A DNA stretch of 64,000 bases from the NCBI GenBank assembly GCA_020747065.1, contig JAGMVK010000005.1, positions 2,790,001 to 2,854,000 of the forward strand. The letters are read 5' to 3'. The position numbers and the translations under genes are program-made. The notes below the pieces were generated by a model. It searched no databases and was not told where the DNA came from. It was given only the letters and a program-made list of their open reading frames with translations. The DNA comes from Cadophora sp. MPI-SDFR-AT-0126. Its lineage: Eukaryota > Ascomycota > Leotiomycetes > Helotiales > Ploettnerulaceae. This document shows, piece by piece, positions 50,317-61,163 of the stretch (position 1 is its first letter; every line of letters starts with the position of its first letter).

Positions 50317-52294
50317 TCACCAGGTAAGTGTAACCTCCGGGAGTAAGTATCTCTCCTTTGACCCTTCAGCTGCTAATTTCGAGCAGCGAACCACTGCCTT
50401 TCTCTCAGATAATATGAAGTCATTCTTTGCAATCCTCAATCTCGCAGACTCTGGCACAAATCCACAGACCATACCCTTTTCTTCTTCAACCATAACCCAG
50501 GAAGCAACTGTCGCTGCCATAAGGCTATCCCACAATCCCTCCCGTCTCGGATGCTTCACTAGGAGAGATATTGCCCGTCTCCGCACTGTTGAATCCCGAC
50601 AACGAAGCGCCACAACGAAAAGTGCGAGCACACAATGGTTCCCGAACACAAATGTGGCTTGTCCCGGCCTCAAATTAGGATCCTGCTCCAAAACTTCCTC
50701 CAGAAGGCCCACAAGTGTGGTACACTCGGGCAGGAACACATCGGAATATGTCTCGTCTCCTTCCGCGGCCGAGAACAGAAACCGAGACGGTATGTATCTT
50801 GCCATCAGTACAGTGGCGCCAAGATACTCTGTGCATCCTCTCTTTGTCTGGGCTACGTCGAAAACGGGTTTGAACGCATGGTACCACGATCTCATAATAT
50901 CAAAGTATTCTTGAAGTTCCGAAGCGAGCTTCTTTTCGGAGCCCACATCTGTGCACTTTTCGAAATCGAGAGTTGCGATGTAAGGGTGACGTTGTGTTTG
51001 AATAGATGCGTGCCATTGCTGCACCCGTCGGACAATCACGTCCAGATACATTCGAGCTTCTTTGACTGTCTCGAACCTTGCCGGGATATCGGGGTATTTC
51101 TTGCTCAATACCCTATCAGTGTTTCCGTCCGCGAAAGCCATAGCCTGGAAATCGAGAAACACGAATGTGCTGACAAGATCCTCATCCAAGAATGAGTAGT
51201 TCTTAGCAAGAACTTTTATAGATGAGAAGTCATCGTCTTCAAGTCTACATGCGAAGGGCCAATTGAAGAGTATATCGACACCCGTCCGAATCTGCTTCAA
51301 GGCCAGTTCCTGATTTCCCAGGTAGCTTTCGAAACATATCATCAAGAGCGAAGAAATGAGTGAGTTCTGCAATCGAGAGTCGGCTCCTTGTTCCAAAATT
51401 CCCTTCATCAGCTTAAGCGATTTTCCGTATTGTTGCAAGGCAAAGACGTGGTGGATGCTGCCATCGTCACCGGCCTTCGCAGGAGTGGGACGCTGTGATT
51501 TCCAAAGCTGCGACATATTCAAAGACTTGTGCAATGCTCCAATGGCCACAACAGCATGCCAGGCATAGGGCTCACGATGGGATGCTTGGAGTATTAGCCG
51601 ATTCCATATGCTGGAATCAAAGTATCCCGTCAATTCCGGCGCCGTCCTGGTCTCGAATACCCGGAAATATCGGTGCTCGTCTTCGGATCCGAAGCTTGAG
51701 GAATGTGGAAGAAATAAATCGAGACCATCCTCTTGTTCCGGACCAGGACCTGTGCGGACTTGCCGAGACGGGAGTATAAATCTCGTCGTTCTCCGAGGTT
51801 GGTCTTTCTTCACCACAGCAACATACTTGCACGGCCACTATATGACGCGCAAGTCAGCACGTGTGCCACAACGGCTAACAGCCGTGAGAGTGCTAATGAG
51901 ATAGATATTTTCGCAGAGAATCATCAACATAACTTACATTTGCCTTCTCGCATCGCCTACATCGTGGTTTACCTTCGTCACATTTGACCCGTCGAGTCCT
52001 AGCAACGTGAGGTTCCAACTTACAGAATTATAAGTAGAATTCTTACTTGCCTACGACCCGTCAGCATTCATTCTATCTCATGGAGCAGAGTTGATCTAGC
52101 TTACATGTAGCACATCCTGTCTTTGTCTATCGAGATGACGGTCAGCATCTGTTAATTTCCCTGATTATTGTTCGAGGCTGCCAGTTGTGCAGCTGGGGCG
52201 GCTGAGGCTGTCTACAGGGATTTCGGCCTGGGAAAGTACCGACCTTTGGCCGTCCTTGCCGACTTCTCTTCTCTCCGTCTGGCATCTCGTTCAT
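50317..52294 (-). CDS. Zn2Cys6 fungal transcription factor (with a 4-base microexon)
   Basis: Exons 52294-52244, 52126-52105, 52050-52047, 51998-51938 and 51837-50317 give 552 residues. The DNA-binding zinc cluster is C22-x2-C25-x6-C32-x6-C39-x2-C42-x6-C49 and is spread over four exons. The third exon is only 4 bases (GCAA); without it the cluster cannot be read. The remainder has the helical middle region usual in regulators of the Zn2Cys6 class without a strongly conserved fungal_trans motif (Y-F-x-x-S-I-W-N-R-L-I-L-Q-A-S-H and A-W-H-A-V-V-A-I-G-A-L-H near its start). It lies between an MFS gene (same strand) and a P450 gene (divergent), the classic place for a pathway-specific activator. 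Start: the first ATG in frame before the cluster; upstream the frame continues only with TTG. Confidence 0.85.
52047..52050 (-). other. Four-base microexon (GCAA) of the Zn2Cys6 regulator
   Basis: It is flanked by a TAG acceptor and a GTAAGA donor, with introns of 54 and 48 bases on either side. It supplies two bases of the second zinc-ligand Cys codon and two bases of the following Lys codon, producing the exact C-x2-C-x6-C spacing. Confidence 0.7.
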
Positions 52295-52930
52295 AAATAT
52301 CAAAATGGACTGATTGTTGTCGGCCAGAGGAATGTCAAGCGTCAAAGTAGCGGGTTGGTAAGATTCCTAAAATCAAGGCTGAGGAATAGCGCTGGACACC
52401 ACTGCTGTATATGCACTAGTGCTGACAGGGTACCCGTTCCCTCAACCCATTGGCTCAGACTACGAGGATTGCCCAATGAGAATGCCTGAAATTGTAATCC
52501 TTGGTATCCTCGTCAGACGCCCAGATTCCTGGATGCGCTAGCAATTCCGCGCGCGGCAAGGGGTTCAAGTCTGGACCGTCCCCGAGCTGATTTCCTCTAT
52601 GTAAATTTCCAGCATTTGCTTTCCAGTTCAAAACTGGTCAACACAAAAGCCGCAATTGTAAAGGGTAATCAAAGCGTCAAATCGATCGCGTATTATCGCT
52701 AGCCAGAACCAACACCAGATTCTAGGTGCTCCTGCAGCAGCTCTTTGTCAGTCGGCAAGTGATTCAACATATGGGAAACCACAGGATTTTCTTGGCTTGA
52801 CGATATGGTGCAAGATTGATATCAATTGACGATCATTTTTGCCTCCAGCTTTTGTTCGGGAGGCCCCTCGTTAATCAATGACCTTGACGGTATCTGGATT
52901 ATCCAATATTCCATTCTGGACAATCTCAAT
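52295..52930. other. Divergent promoter region shared by the Zn2Cys6 regulator and the P450
   Basis: About 640 bases between start codons on opposite strands. No clear TATA box. Candidate binding sites for the neighbouring regulator (CGG triplets) would be expected here, but none stands out by eye. Confidence 0.5.
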
Positions 52931-54853
52931 ATGGTAAACGCAAGTAATTCCCTCCCCGTCAAAGGGACCGAAGGGACGTTCAGTCAATACGGCACTTCGC
53001 TGAATGCGGGTTTCGTCGTTCTTGCATCACTTTTGGCAATCTATATTGGGAAAGTGATCCAATACAGGCGAGGATTCAAACATCTCGTAGGTTCCACAGC
53101 CATGCACTCCTATCCGATCCGAAAGCACTCCTAACACGACCGGCTCAGCATGGCCCACTGCCCTCTCCTCCCTTCAGCATGTGGTTCGGGACTATCCCCG
53201 GAATCGCAAGTCTCTACAAGAACAGCCCCACGGATACGCATCCCATGACTACGATGACTGTCCTTTGGCGCAAATACAACCTGGGAAAATTGTACTTCCT
53301 TGACAACTGGCCTGCAGCCGACTGCCGCCAGATCGTTGTCAATGACCCAGTATGAGCTTGAATCCCACTTCCTCCCAATCGCGACCGATTACTGACCTAT
53401 ATACTCAGGCAGTTGCAGCGCAAGCCGCAAACCTCGAGAAGTATCACCAGTACCCAAAATTTGTTGGTCATGTGGTCGGTAAAACCAGCATGTTGATCAC
53501 AGAAGGGAAGAAATGGAAGAAAACCCGAGCACTTTTCAACCCCGGGTTCGCAGCTGGGCATCTCATGACCCTCGTCCCGAGCATCGTGGACGACACAACC
53601 ATCTTCGTCAAGATTCTCGACAGGCTTTCTGACTCGGGAGAAATCAAGCCGCTTGACGATGCACTTGCTCGTTTGACAGTCGATGTCATGGGTCATATTG
53701 TTCTGGATCACGATCTGAATTCCCAGACTAGCGAGAACGAAATGGTTGATGGATTTAAAGGCTCTGTGAAATGGTCCCCAAAGACAGTCACGACGAATCC
53801 TTTCCAGAACTTGAACCCCATGATGCCAATTGCGCATTGGTATTACGCCCGCGTCACTGACAATTACATCAAGAAAGTTATCAAGCAGCGACTAGCCAGG
53901 AGACCTTCAGGGAATGACACCTCGGTGAAGAAATCCGGCCGAAGACCTGCTATTGACTTGGCAGTTGACGAGTTTCTCGTCACTGGCAGCGATGATGGGA
54001 AGGCTGGTGTCGTAGATGCTCAATTCTTGCAAGTCGCGACTGATCAGATGAAGACATTCATGTTTGCAGGTCATGACACAACATCCTCGACGCTCTGCTA
54101 CATCTACCACGAGCTCAACATCCACCCAGAAGCTCTCGCCAAAGTTCGTCAAGAACATGACACTGTGTTTGGCCCATCGGCAAACGCTGCTGAAGCTATC
54201 AAGAGAAAACCTGCACTGCTGAATGAACTTCCATTCACGCTGGCTATCATCAAAGGTAACATTCCCTATACCACAACCAAATGACCATCGTTAACCCCGC
54301 ATTAGAGGTTCTCCGCCTCTATCCACCAGCGACTACAGCTCGTGAAGGCAGTCCATCCACATCTCTCACCACCAACGGCGTCTCCTACCCCACAGCCAAC
54401 ACCATGATCTGGATCAACCTGCACACGATCCACCGCCGCGAGGACCTCTTCCCCTCTCCTGACGAATTCATCCCCGAGCGCTTCCTCCCCGCACCTCACA
54501 ACTACCCCGCCCAAAAAGAAATCGTCAAAGATTCCTGGCGGCCATTTGAGAAAGGGCCACGAAACTGCATCGGTCAGGAACTAGCGATCTTGGAGATGAA
54601 AATTATCATGGTCATGACGCTGAGGGAGTTTGATATCAGTTCTGCGTATGAGGATTGGGATCGGATGATGGGGAGGGAGAAGCCCGGCGAGATGCTGGGT
54701 GGGAAGAGAGGGATGTTTGGTAAGTTGTGCTTCGTTGTGGTGATGCTGAGACAAGCTAATCGAAGTTTAGGAACGAGAGCGTATCAACAGATGAAAACTA
54801 CTGCGAAGCCATCGGATGATATGCCTGTCAAAGTCAAGAGACGAGTCACATAA
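52931..54853 (+). CDS. Cytochrome P450 monooxygenase
   Basis: Exons 52931-53086, 53149-53349, 53409-54255, 54306-54719 and 54771-54853 give 566 residues. An N-terminal membrane anchor (about residues 25-43) places it in the ER, facing the cytosol. I-helix motif F-A-G-H-D-T-T-S-S fits A-G-x-[DE]-T. E-V-L-R at 402-405 is the E-x-x-R pair, formed at the exon 3/4 join. The heme loop F-E-K-G-P-R-N-C-I-G has the iron ligand Cys489. The P-E-R-F block is also present. The GHDTTSS I-helix and overall look suggest the CYP4/CYP52-like side of fungal P450s; the family number cannot be assigned by eye. It is divergent from the Zn2Cys6 regulator, so co-regulation is plausible. The start is the first ATG in frame before the anchor; the upstream frame opens with TTG. 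Confidence 0.92.
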
Positions 54854-55348
54854 AAAAGGAATATATGCATGCGAGAGAGCGGAGATCGACATTGTCTATA
54901 TACTGGTCCGTAGATATACATCGATATTCAAGGAAGAAAGCATGACAAGATTTCGTGATATCAACATGCTTGGTCTGAAGAATACGCGAGAATGAATCAC
55001 GTCAAAAGATTGAGAGTCGAAGCTTCCCACAGGCAGTACTTTCCATTGAGATCAGGTCAACACTAGCTTTCTAGATCCATCCTAGGCCATCAAATTGGGA
55101 AGGAAGTGTGGCGAATAATATAAAGCAGTAATGATGACGTTGGTTTAACAAATTGATGGTAGGCGTTTCGAGAAGCCTGCTACTTTCGCAAGAAACGAAG
55201 AAACAAAACACCCCCTACTGCCTCAATTCAAGTTCAAAACTCAGATAGGGAAAGCAAAGAAGTGCGGTCTGTCAAAAACACTTCCGCGAACAGAAGACGA
55301 CGCACATACTCACCTTGATTTCCAAGACAGTCCAAGTGCGTGTAGAAA
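54854..55348. other. Intergenic spacer between P450 and the SDR pseudogene
   Basis: About 500 bases without a coding region. Confidence 0.5.
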
Positions 55349-56024
55349 ATGGCCCTCATAGTCGCAGTCATCGGAGCCTCAAGAGGAATAGGAAAGGAGC
55401 TCGTCAAGCAATTGTCTGAGTCGGGAGAGATTCAAGTCATCGCTTCAACGCGCTCGCCTCAAACGAAACCTACAGGTCCAAGTGAGAAGTCCATCACACT
55501 AGACATGACAGATGATGCATCTGTCAAAGCAGCAGCAGAGACAGTCCCTGAGCTAGACACACTCATCATCAACGCGGCCATGGGCAATAACGATACCCTC
55601 CTCGACACTTCGCCTGAAGAGCTGGCCTTGTACATGAACACCAATGTCGTAGACCGTATCGAGTCATCAAGGCCTTTCTGCCGGCATTACTTGCTCGCAA
55701 CACAAGGAAAATCATCGTCATTTCTTCCACGTCAGGATCCAACGAGCTGCAACGCGATTCTCGAATGGGTTTCCATGGTCCATAGTCGGTATCGAATGCC
55801 GCTTTGAATATGCTTGCCGTGCAGTATCACAATGAGCTGCAGGGCCCTTCACTATTGTTCCGATCCATCCAGGTTAGGTTGCGACCGATATGGGGAACAT
55901 TACAGGTTCGGGTGGAATGAAGGTCGAGGAATCTGCGAAGGGGATATTGAACGTGGTTGCGAACTTGAAAGTGGAGGATAGTGCGAAATTCTTCAAGTTT
56001 GACGGAACCATTATTCTTTGGTAG
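55349..56024 (+). pseudogene. Decayed short-chain dehydrogenase/reductase
   Basis: The frame from 55349 begins as a good SDR: G-A-S-R-G-I-G-K cofactor loop, then D-M-T-D and I-I-N-A-A-M-G-N. At about 55651 a one-base loss shifts the frame. The continuation is recognisable in another frame (R-V-I-K-A-F-L-P-A-L-L then I-V-I-S-S-T-S-G). In that frame a TAG at 55783-55785 stands where the catalytic Tyr of Y-x-x-x-K belongs, and the Lys position reads Asn. A second frame change lies near 55846-55852, and another TAG at 55875-55877 follows H-P-G, where V-A-T-D-M-G continues. The homology ends at TAG 56022-56024. With two frameshifts and two nonsense codons the enzyme cannot be made. The intact N-terminal frame (152 codons) could at most give a truncated, inactive protein. 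Confidence 0.85.
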
Positions 56025-57273
56025 ATGGCAAGCAAGGACAAATTCGATAAACTACCGATGCGATCCATCTCTGTAGCGCCCAGTCATCTCCTTGATCAAT
56101 CCATCCGTACCTGCAACCTTGCGGTTGTGGCACTCGATAGCAATTGTATCCAAGTCTGACGACCGTCGTCACTATCCTGATCTTTCCAGTCAGCTACTCC
56201 ATCATGTCCCATCATATTCCCTCTTGTATCGGATTGTCCAAATGAATGGCAGGTCGATTCTGGTATGGCTTGTCTGCGGGAGTGCTCTCGACTTCGTGAA
56301 TCTGCAGTGATCGAGTCGGCCTTGTCACCATACCTTCACCATGCCTGGACCGTTGCCAATTCGCCGACTCCGCGTAAAAGACATATTGAAAGACAGGAAA
56401 TGCTCTCCTGCATTACACCTAGTAGAGTTGAATGGCTGCCCGCTGGCTATTACTTTGTCCGAAAATGCTCGTCGACTTCATTTGGCACTTCGTCCATAGC
56501 TTTATATTCCCAATGTCTGCGCTGCCACCGGCTCTGCAGCAGCGCAAATCTTCAATATGCGCCGTTATATCCTTAATCTTACGTTGATAGTGCCTCCATG
56601 CTTCTGGTCGATGCGAAGAGGTATACGGGATTGGTTGGCCTCGGAATGCTACCGTGATTAAACATTGCCCTCCTCATTGGCCAGTCGCTGGTATTCGACT
56701 TCCTTCATGATGGGGCCGTCTTTGCATAGATATTGGTAGTTCCTTTCGGTAGGAGTATGTGGCAAGAGGTATTGGTGATCCTGTACTGTGCTGCTGGAGT
56801 GTTGGTCTGCTCGAGATGTTTGTCCTGTTCAGGGCACCAAACTCTCGGCTTCGGGAAATCAATTCTTGCTGTTCGCCCTCGTCCATTCAACCTCACCCAA
56901 ACTCAAATCAACAACAATACTGTATCTGATGTCTTGCTCAGAGCCCGCCGCAGCAGAGCCAATTCATTCTCTGCCTGTATCTCTATTTCAATGCGTACAT
57001 GCTCAGCTTACATTCAAATCCGGCCTAAGAAAATCTCTCTGGCATACTTGTAGTAGCTGTCCAAGTTCGTATCCAGATCTCAACCTGTATCTAGCTGACG
57101 GATCTTGTGTTGCAAACCATTTACTGTCACGAGATGTTTTCCGACTAGTCCTCTTGGATCACAATCATAAAGTCCTCTTTATGGCGGAGTTGAGGATTGA
57201 TATGGGTTCATTGTTCTATCAAACGACCGTTTGTTATTCTGATCCTGTCATCTTTGAGGCCATCATTCTACCA
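56025..57273. other. Intergenic region, no supported gene
   Basis: Frames such as 56788-57303 (+, opening with GTG) and 56265-56576 (+) lack domains and start signals. I see nothing else here. Confidence 0.4.
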
Positions 57274-58152
57274 TCACGCTTTCATCAGCTCCATCGCCTC
57301 TAAGAGGGACCGAATGCCTTTCATGATAAGATCTCCACCACCGTGTGGCTCTTGAAAAGCTTCCCTTCGCTGATCATCAGGCGATCGACTGTCAAGCGGC
57401 GTCCGGAATTGCTCTACGCCAGGAGTATCAGTGAAAAGTCTGTTCCGGCGGATCTCCACTTCTCTGAGTTCTTCTAATGACAGAGCTTCCACATAATCTC
57501 GTCGATCTCGTCGATGTTGTATAGGAGCAGGCACTGACCCGTTTTGCTCTTGTACCTCGGAACTGAGTTCCTTCAGACTGAAACGTTCGCTTCCTGTTAT
57601 TAGAATTTTGTCAACACCAGGCCTGACATCCTCTGATACATTGGTACAAATGCTTGAGACATACTTGTTGGATCCGACCTCTGAAATGGAAACTCGATGT
57701 CGTTTGGGGGGTGGAGATGCTCCAGCCTGGATTCCACCAGGTGAGATCCGTTTGGCGTCCTTATGTTCGTGGTCTCCTAATTCCCCTTGCTGGGTTTGGG
57801 GTGAAGTGCTAATGGGGTTGATTGAGTCGGAATCCTGTCTAAATCTTGACTCGAGACTATTCCCCTGTTCATGCCCCTCTCGCGATTCGGCCACCATCTT
57901 GTTGAGCTTCCGTTTCTTTTCTTCTTTATCCTGCGTTTCCGCTTGGAATCTCAGCCTAAATCCTCTCCTGGTATCCTCCAGCAGGGCGCAATGTACCATA
58001 AAAACTTCCAAGCCAAGCTCTTTCAGATTCTTCCCCCTCAAATACTCCTCCATGCTCATGTCTATGTATCTTTTAGCCTCTCCAGTCCGGTCAGCCCTTC
58101 CAAGGTGGGCCTGGACTAGTGTCGAAATGAAGACTAGTCTTTCGATGAGCAT
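57274..58152 (-). CDS. Hypothetical charged, Ser/Pro-rich protein (probably the 3' part of a larger or broken gene)
   Basis: An open frame of 292 residues from ATG 58152. I do not recognise it. Residues 1-75 look helical and folded (L-V-F-I-S-T-L-V-Q, Y-L-R-G-K-N-L-K-E-L-G-L-E-V-F). Then come Lys/Glu-rich and Ser/Pro-rich disordered parts with a basic P-P-P-K-R-H-R block that could be a nuclear signal. The C-terminal helix has L-S-L-E-E-L-R-E-V-E-I-R-R-N-R. The frame continues upstream past this ATG to about 58210 before meeting stops. Further coding-like pieces on the same strand lie at 58216-58420 and 58425-59295 in shifting frames, so this ATG may be internal to a multi-exon or decayed gene. 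Confidence 0.4.
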   Translation of the reverse strand: MLIERLVFISTLVQAHLGRADRTGEAKRYIDMSMEEYLRGKNLKELGLEVFMVHCALLEDTRRGFRLRFQAETQDKEEKKRKLNKMVAESREGHEQGNSLESRFRQDSDSINPISTSPQTQQGELGDHEHKDAKRISPGGIQAGASPPPKRHRVSISEVGSNKYVSSICTNVSEDVRPGVDKILITGSERFSLKELSSEVQEQNGSVPAPIQHRRDRRDYVEALSLEELREVEIRRNRLFTDTPGVEQFRTPLDSRSPDDQRREAFQEPHGGGDLIMKGIRSLLEAMELMKA

Positions 58153-58215
58153 ACGCGTTTCATGTGTTATAACTCCTATGAATGTGCTTTTGGAAGGTAT
58201 GCTGGGCGTGGTAAT

Positions 58216-59295
58216 TTATCACCGGGGAGAATTTGTCTTCGGGTTCGCATATAGCCAAGATCATCATGTATTGGGCTCTGTAGTAGGTCGGTAAAACGGA
58301 GCGCTCATTGGTACAGTTTTGCTGTATGCGACGGATGAAAGCAGCGCCATGAGCGTATTGCTGTTCCTGGTAGAGATGGGCGACCTTCTCTGTTATTATA
58401 TGACAGCATATAATCTTGGCGGACTTACCTTCGGGAAATGCAGTCTATGTTGGGGATCTGTGATACTGAGCCCGTCTGCGGCAGATTGGGCGAAGTTCGA
58501 CATAATGCTGATGTTTTGCTCTTGCAATATGAAAATCGCAGGCTACGATAAGTCTGGATAAGTGCAAATATCGATGACGGACAGAATTGTAGACTTGTCA
58601 CATTGAGGTTATCTGGAATACCTGCTAGCTTGGTGGTTCTAAGTCTAGGTGGGGAAGGAGGATCTTTCACGGGACAGAGACTCCTCCTTTGCCCTTCTTC
58701 GCCAGAAAATAATCGATGATAAAGTTCGACAACAATCTTTGTGGGGGAGAGAAGGAGCCATCTGGCCATGTGGCTCAACAGAACCAAGTCTGGTATTATA
58801 GTCCAACTTTTTGTTATTTGGAGACCTTTCAGCATGTTAGCTATCGCCATACCACGGATCACATTCAAAGCACAAGAGCCAGCGAAGTTACTGTTACAGG
58901 CACGACAAGCGGCCGTTTTCGTGTCTGTCTCTCGTCTTTTCCAATATTCTTCCACCACATTCTTGATTGAATCTGTCATTTCTATCAAATCGGCCATCAA
59001 CGCGGCGAGTCATTATCCAAGAGAATGAGGCCGGCTGATTGCTGTGCACTTTAAAACCACGAGCGAATGGTAGTATTGCCTCAAGATGACCAAGATCTGA
59101 GAATTCACAATGCAGCAAGGCATAGCACAGATGCATAAAGCCTTGTACCATGTACCCTAGCGACAAAAGCCCTCTGTACGCCCCCACGCCAATACAAAGG
59201 TCGTAGACGCAACAAGTTTCGAAGCCGAGCTGAATGCCTGGGTCGCACTGTATTTCACGAGATGGTAACTCGTATCGAAGAGAAGAAAACGCCAA
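58216..59295 (-). other. Coding-like fragments upstream of the 57.3-58.2 kb gene; exon structure unresolved
   Basis: On the minus strand several stretches read as plausible protein but change frame. One is at 59295-58990 (F-E-T-C-C-V-Y-D-L-C-I-G-V-G, then A-I-L-P-F-A-R-G-F). One is at 58990-58740 (K-N-V-V-E-E-Y-W-K-R, C-R-A-C-N). One is at 58390-58216 (H-L-Y-Q-E-Q-Q-Y-A-H-G-A, then Y-Y-R-A-Q-Y-M-M-I-L-A-I-C). One good intron can be seen (GTAAGT donor at 58428 to CAG acceptor near 58380). The other joins need frame changes I could not explain by splicing. It is either a multi-exon orphan gene or a pseudogene. Confidence 0.3.
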
Positions 59296-61163
59296 GTTAC
59301 CAGATCTTCTTCACAGGTTCGCTCGCGAAGTCATCCGAGCGGCTGTTCTGAGCAAGTACCTGGTACCGCATATGTTCCATGCTTTGGTACAAAATCGAGT
59401 GCTCTGCGAAGTCAATTATATCGTAAATGTAAGGCGGCCAGCTTACCTGGGCAATCTAGGCGCAAAAGCCAATTCTGTTGGTTTGTTGCACGTGAATAAT
59501 GTAACAGTGTCGAAGAACTAAACATAATCAAAGCACTCGTTACCAAAATCCGACTTCGACTTTGCGACACTTATGAACCACTTTATAAGGTTTCTGGGAC
59601 ACGATGACGTCTGTGAAATGGGAATCTTGTGATGCAGGAGTCTTCGGCTCATCGTGCTCCAGATTGGATCTCAGACTGTTATTCTACATCATTTATGCAT
59701 TAGATCTAAGCTTCTTTATCCATAAGTGAGGATGAAAACGAAAGCCTTATGCTCATCCTGCCCCACTACCGAAATTATGCAGATTTAGGTGGGGTAACGG
59801 AACTCATGATCTTGACTTGATGTTCCGATTCATGCCCTGAATCCCGTTCGTCCAGACTCATAATTCATCTGATATTATACTTTGGGATCTACTTCATGCA
59901 AAGAAACACGTTTCTCGGCGGAGATCTGCGTTCCTCACTCCTTTTGACAGTTACGGCTGCTCGAAAAGTCAATCGAACGAAAGTTTGAGCTAACAGCTGC
60001 CCCTAGCAAAAAGGTTACTATAACAGCGGGAGTGTGCGAGAACTTAACTCAATCTCTATTATTTAGCTAGGCAGATTTCCAGGGGCCCATATTTGAGGGA
60101 AAATGAGCCGCAAACACGAGCACATTTCCCAAGATGAAGGTCGTTTCGGCTCGAGAATTCCCAAGATTTGCGGGCCGCGTCGCCTCCTCTTCCAACATTG
60201 AAGGACAATGAAGCATAAAAACTTCAGATCGGTGACGACGACGGCCAGAGCTGCCTTTCGTGGGGTTTCCAGTCTGGTGTCTGAGTGTGGATAACTCTCC
60301 TTCATCTCGTAGCGCCTTCCTGGGTCTGATCGCTACCCCTGAAGATCACGTGGCTGTCTCATAACAAGCCTCTCATACAATCTCGCCTAGAGAACTCAAA
60401 CTCAACGTCCGCTTCGAGACAACATCCGTCCCATGAAATCCCCGTCCATCCGATCTATTCATCTCCACAGGCCATCCGAGGCTGAGAAGAGAAAATGCAC
60501 CAATCGAAGGGGGCCTGGACCTGGACACCGCACTTTCTCCTCAGAGCGCATCAATCGCGAGGCGTCTCTCATTCCAGACACTGGCCCGTGATGGACCAGC
60601 CTCCCCTCTCATCTGATGCTCGAGACCATCTGATACCCGGCGACCCATCTTCCTGGTGCCACCGGCAGGATCTCACCTGCTTTCTTGGTCCATGATCCCC
60701 GTCCATGCCCAATGGGCGGGCACAGCGATAGGTCAAGGAAGCCGTAGACGCGCCGAGGCAAGGCCATGCCGCGCGGAGACTGCGATGATTGGGTCGAGCG
60801 GCTCGGAATAGAGAGGACGAACGGTTGAGAAACGCCATGTTCTCCAGGTATGATCCGCATTGCAGTAATGAGGTTAGCGTTCAGGGTGAGAGGAGCAGGA
60901 TTTCAATGCTTGGCAAGAGTTTGATCCAGACTTTGCGAGCCTCGATGATTCAAGGTATAAGAGACCTTCGTCCACTTTGCATTGCTGTTTCTTTCCTCAT
61001 CGCATTATTCAGTCTCTTCCAGTTCACTATACATTCTTTATCTTCCCAGTTCTGTGAACTTACTCTTCTGACATTCTTTATTGCTATTTTCAACCTTCAC
61101 CTAGGCCGGTCCTTTAACTGTCTACTTATCAATTCTTCAATCGCTTTCAATACAATCGCAATC
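59296..61163. other. Intergenic region with the promoter of the secreted Ala-rich protein
   Basis: About 1.9 kb without a supported gene. A frame 60789-61163 runs in front of and in phase with the secreted protein, but it lacks a signal peptide and overlaps the TATA-like element, so it is probably leader or promoter DNA. Confidence 0.5.
60956..60961 (+). promoter_or_regulatory. TATA-like element of the secreted Ala-rich protein gene
   Basis: TATAAG about 208 bases before the ATG at 61164, followed by a T/C-rich leader. Inferred from position. Confidence 0.45.

Noticed and set aside
56788..57303. 171-codon plus-strand frame with Cys residues
   Set aside because: Begins with GTG, no signal peptide or domain, overlaps the end of the minus-strand frame at 57274.
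60789..61163. N-terminal extension of the secreted Ala-rich protein
   Set aside because: The in-frame upstream ATG would bury the signal peptide; a TATA-like element lies inside it.
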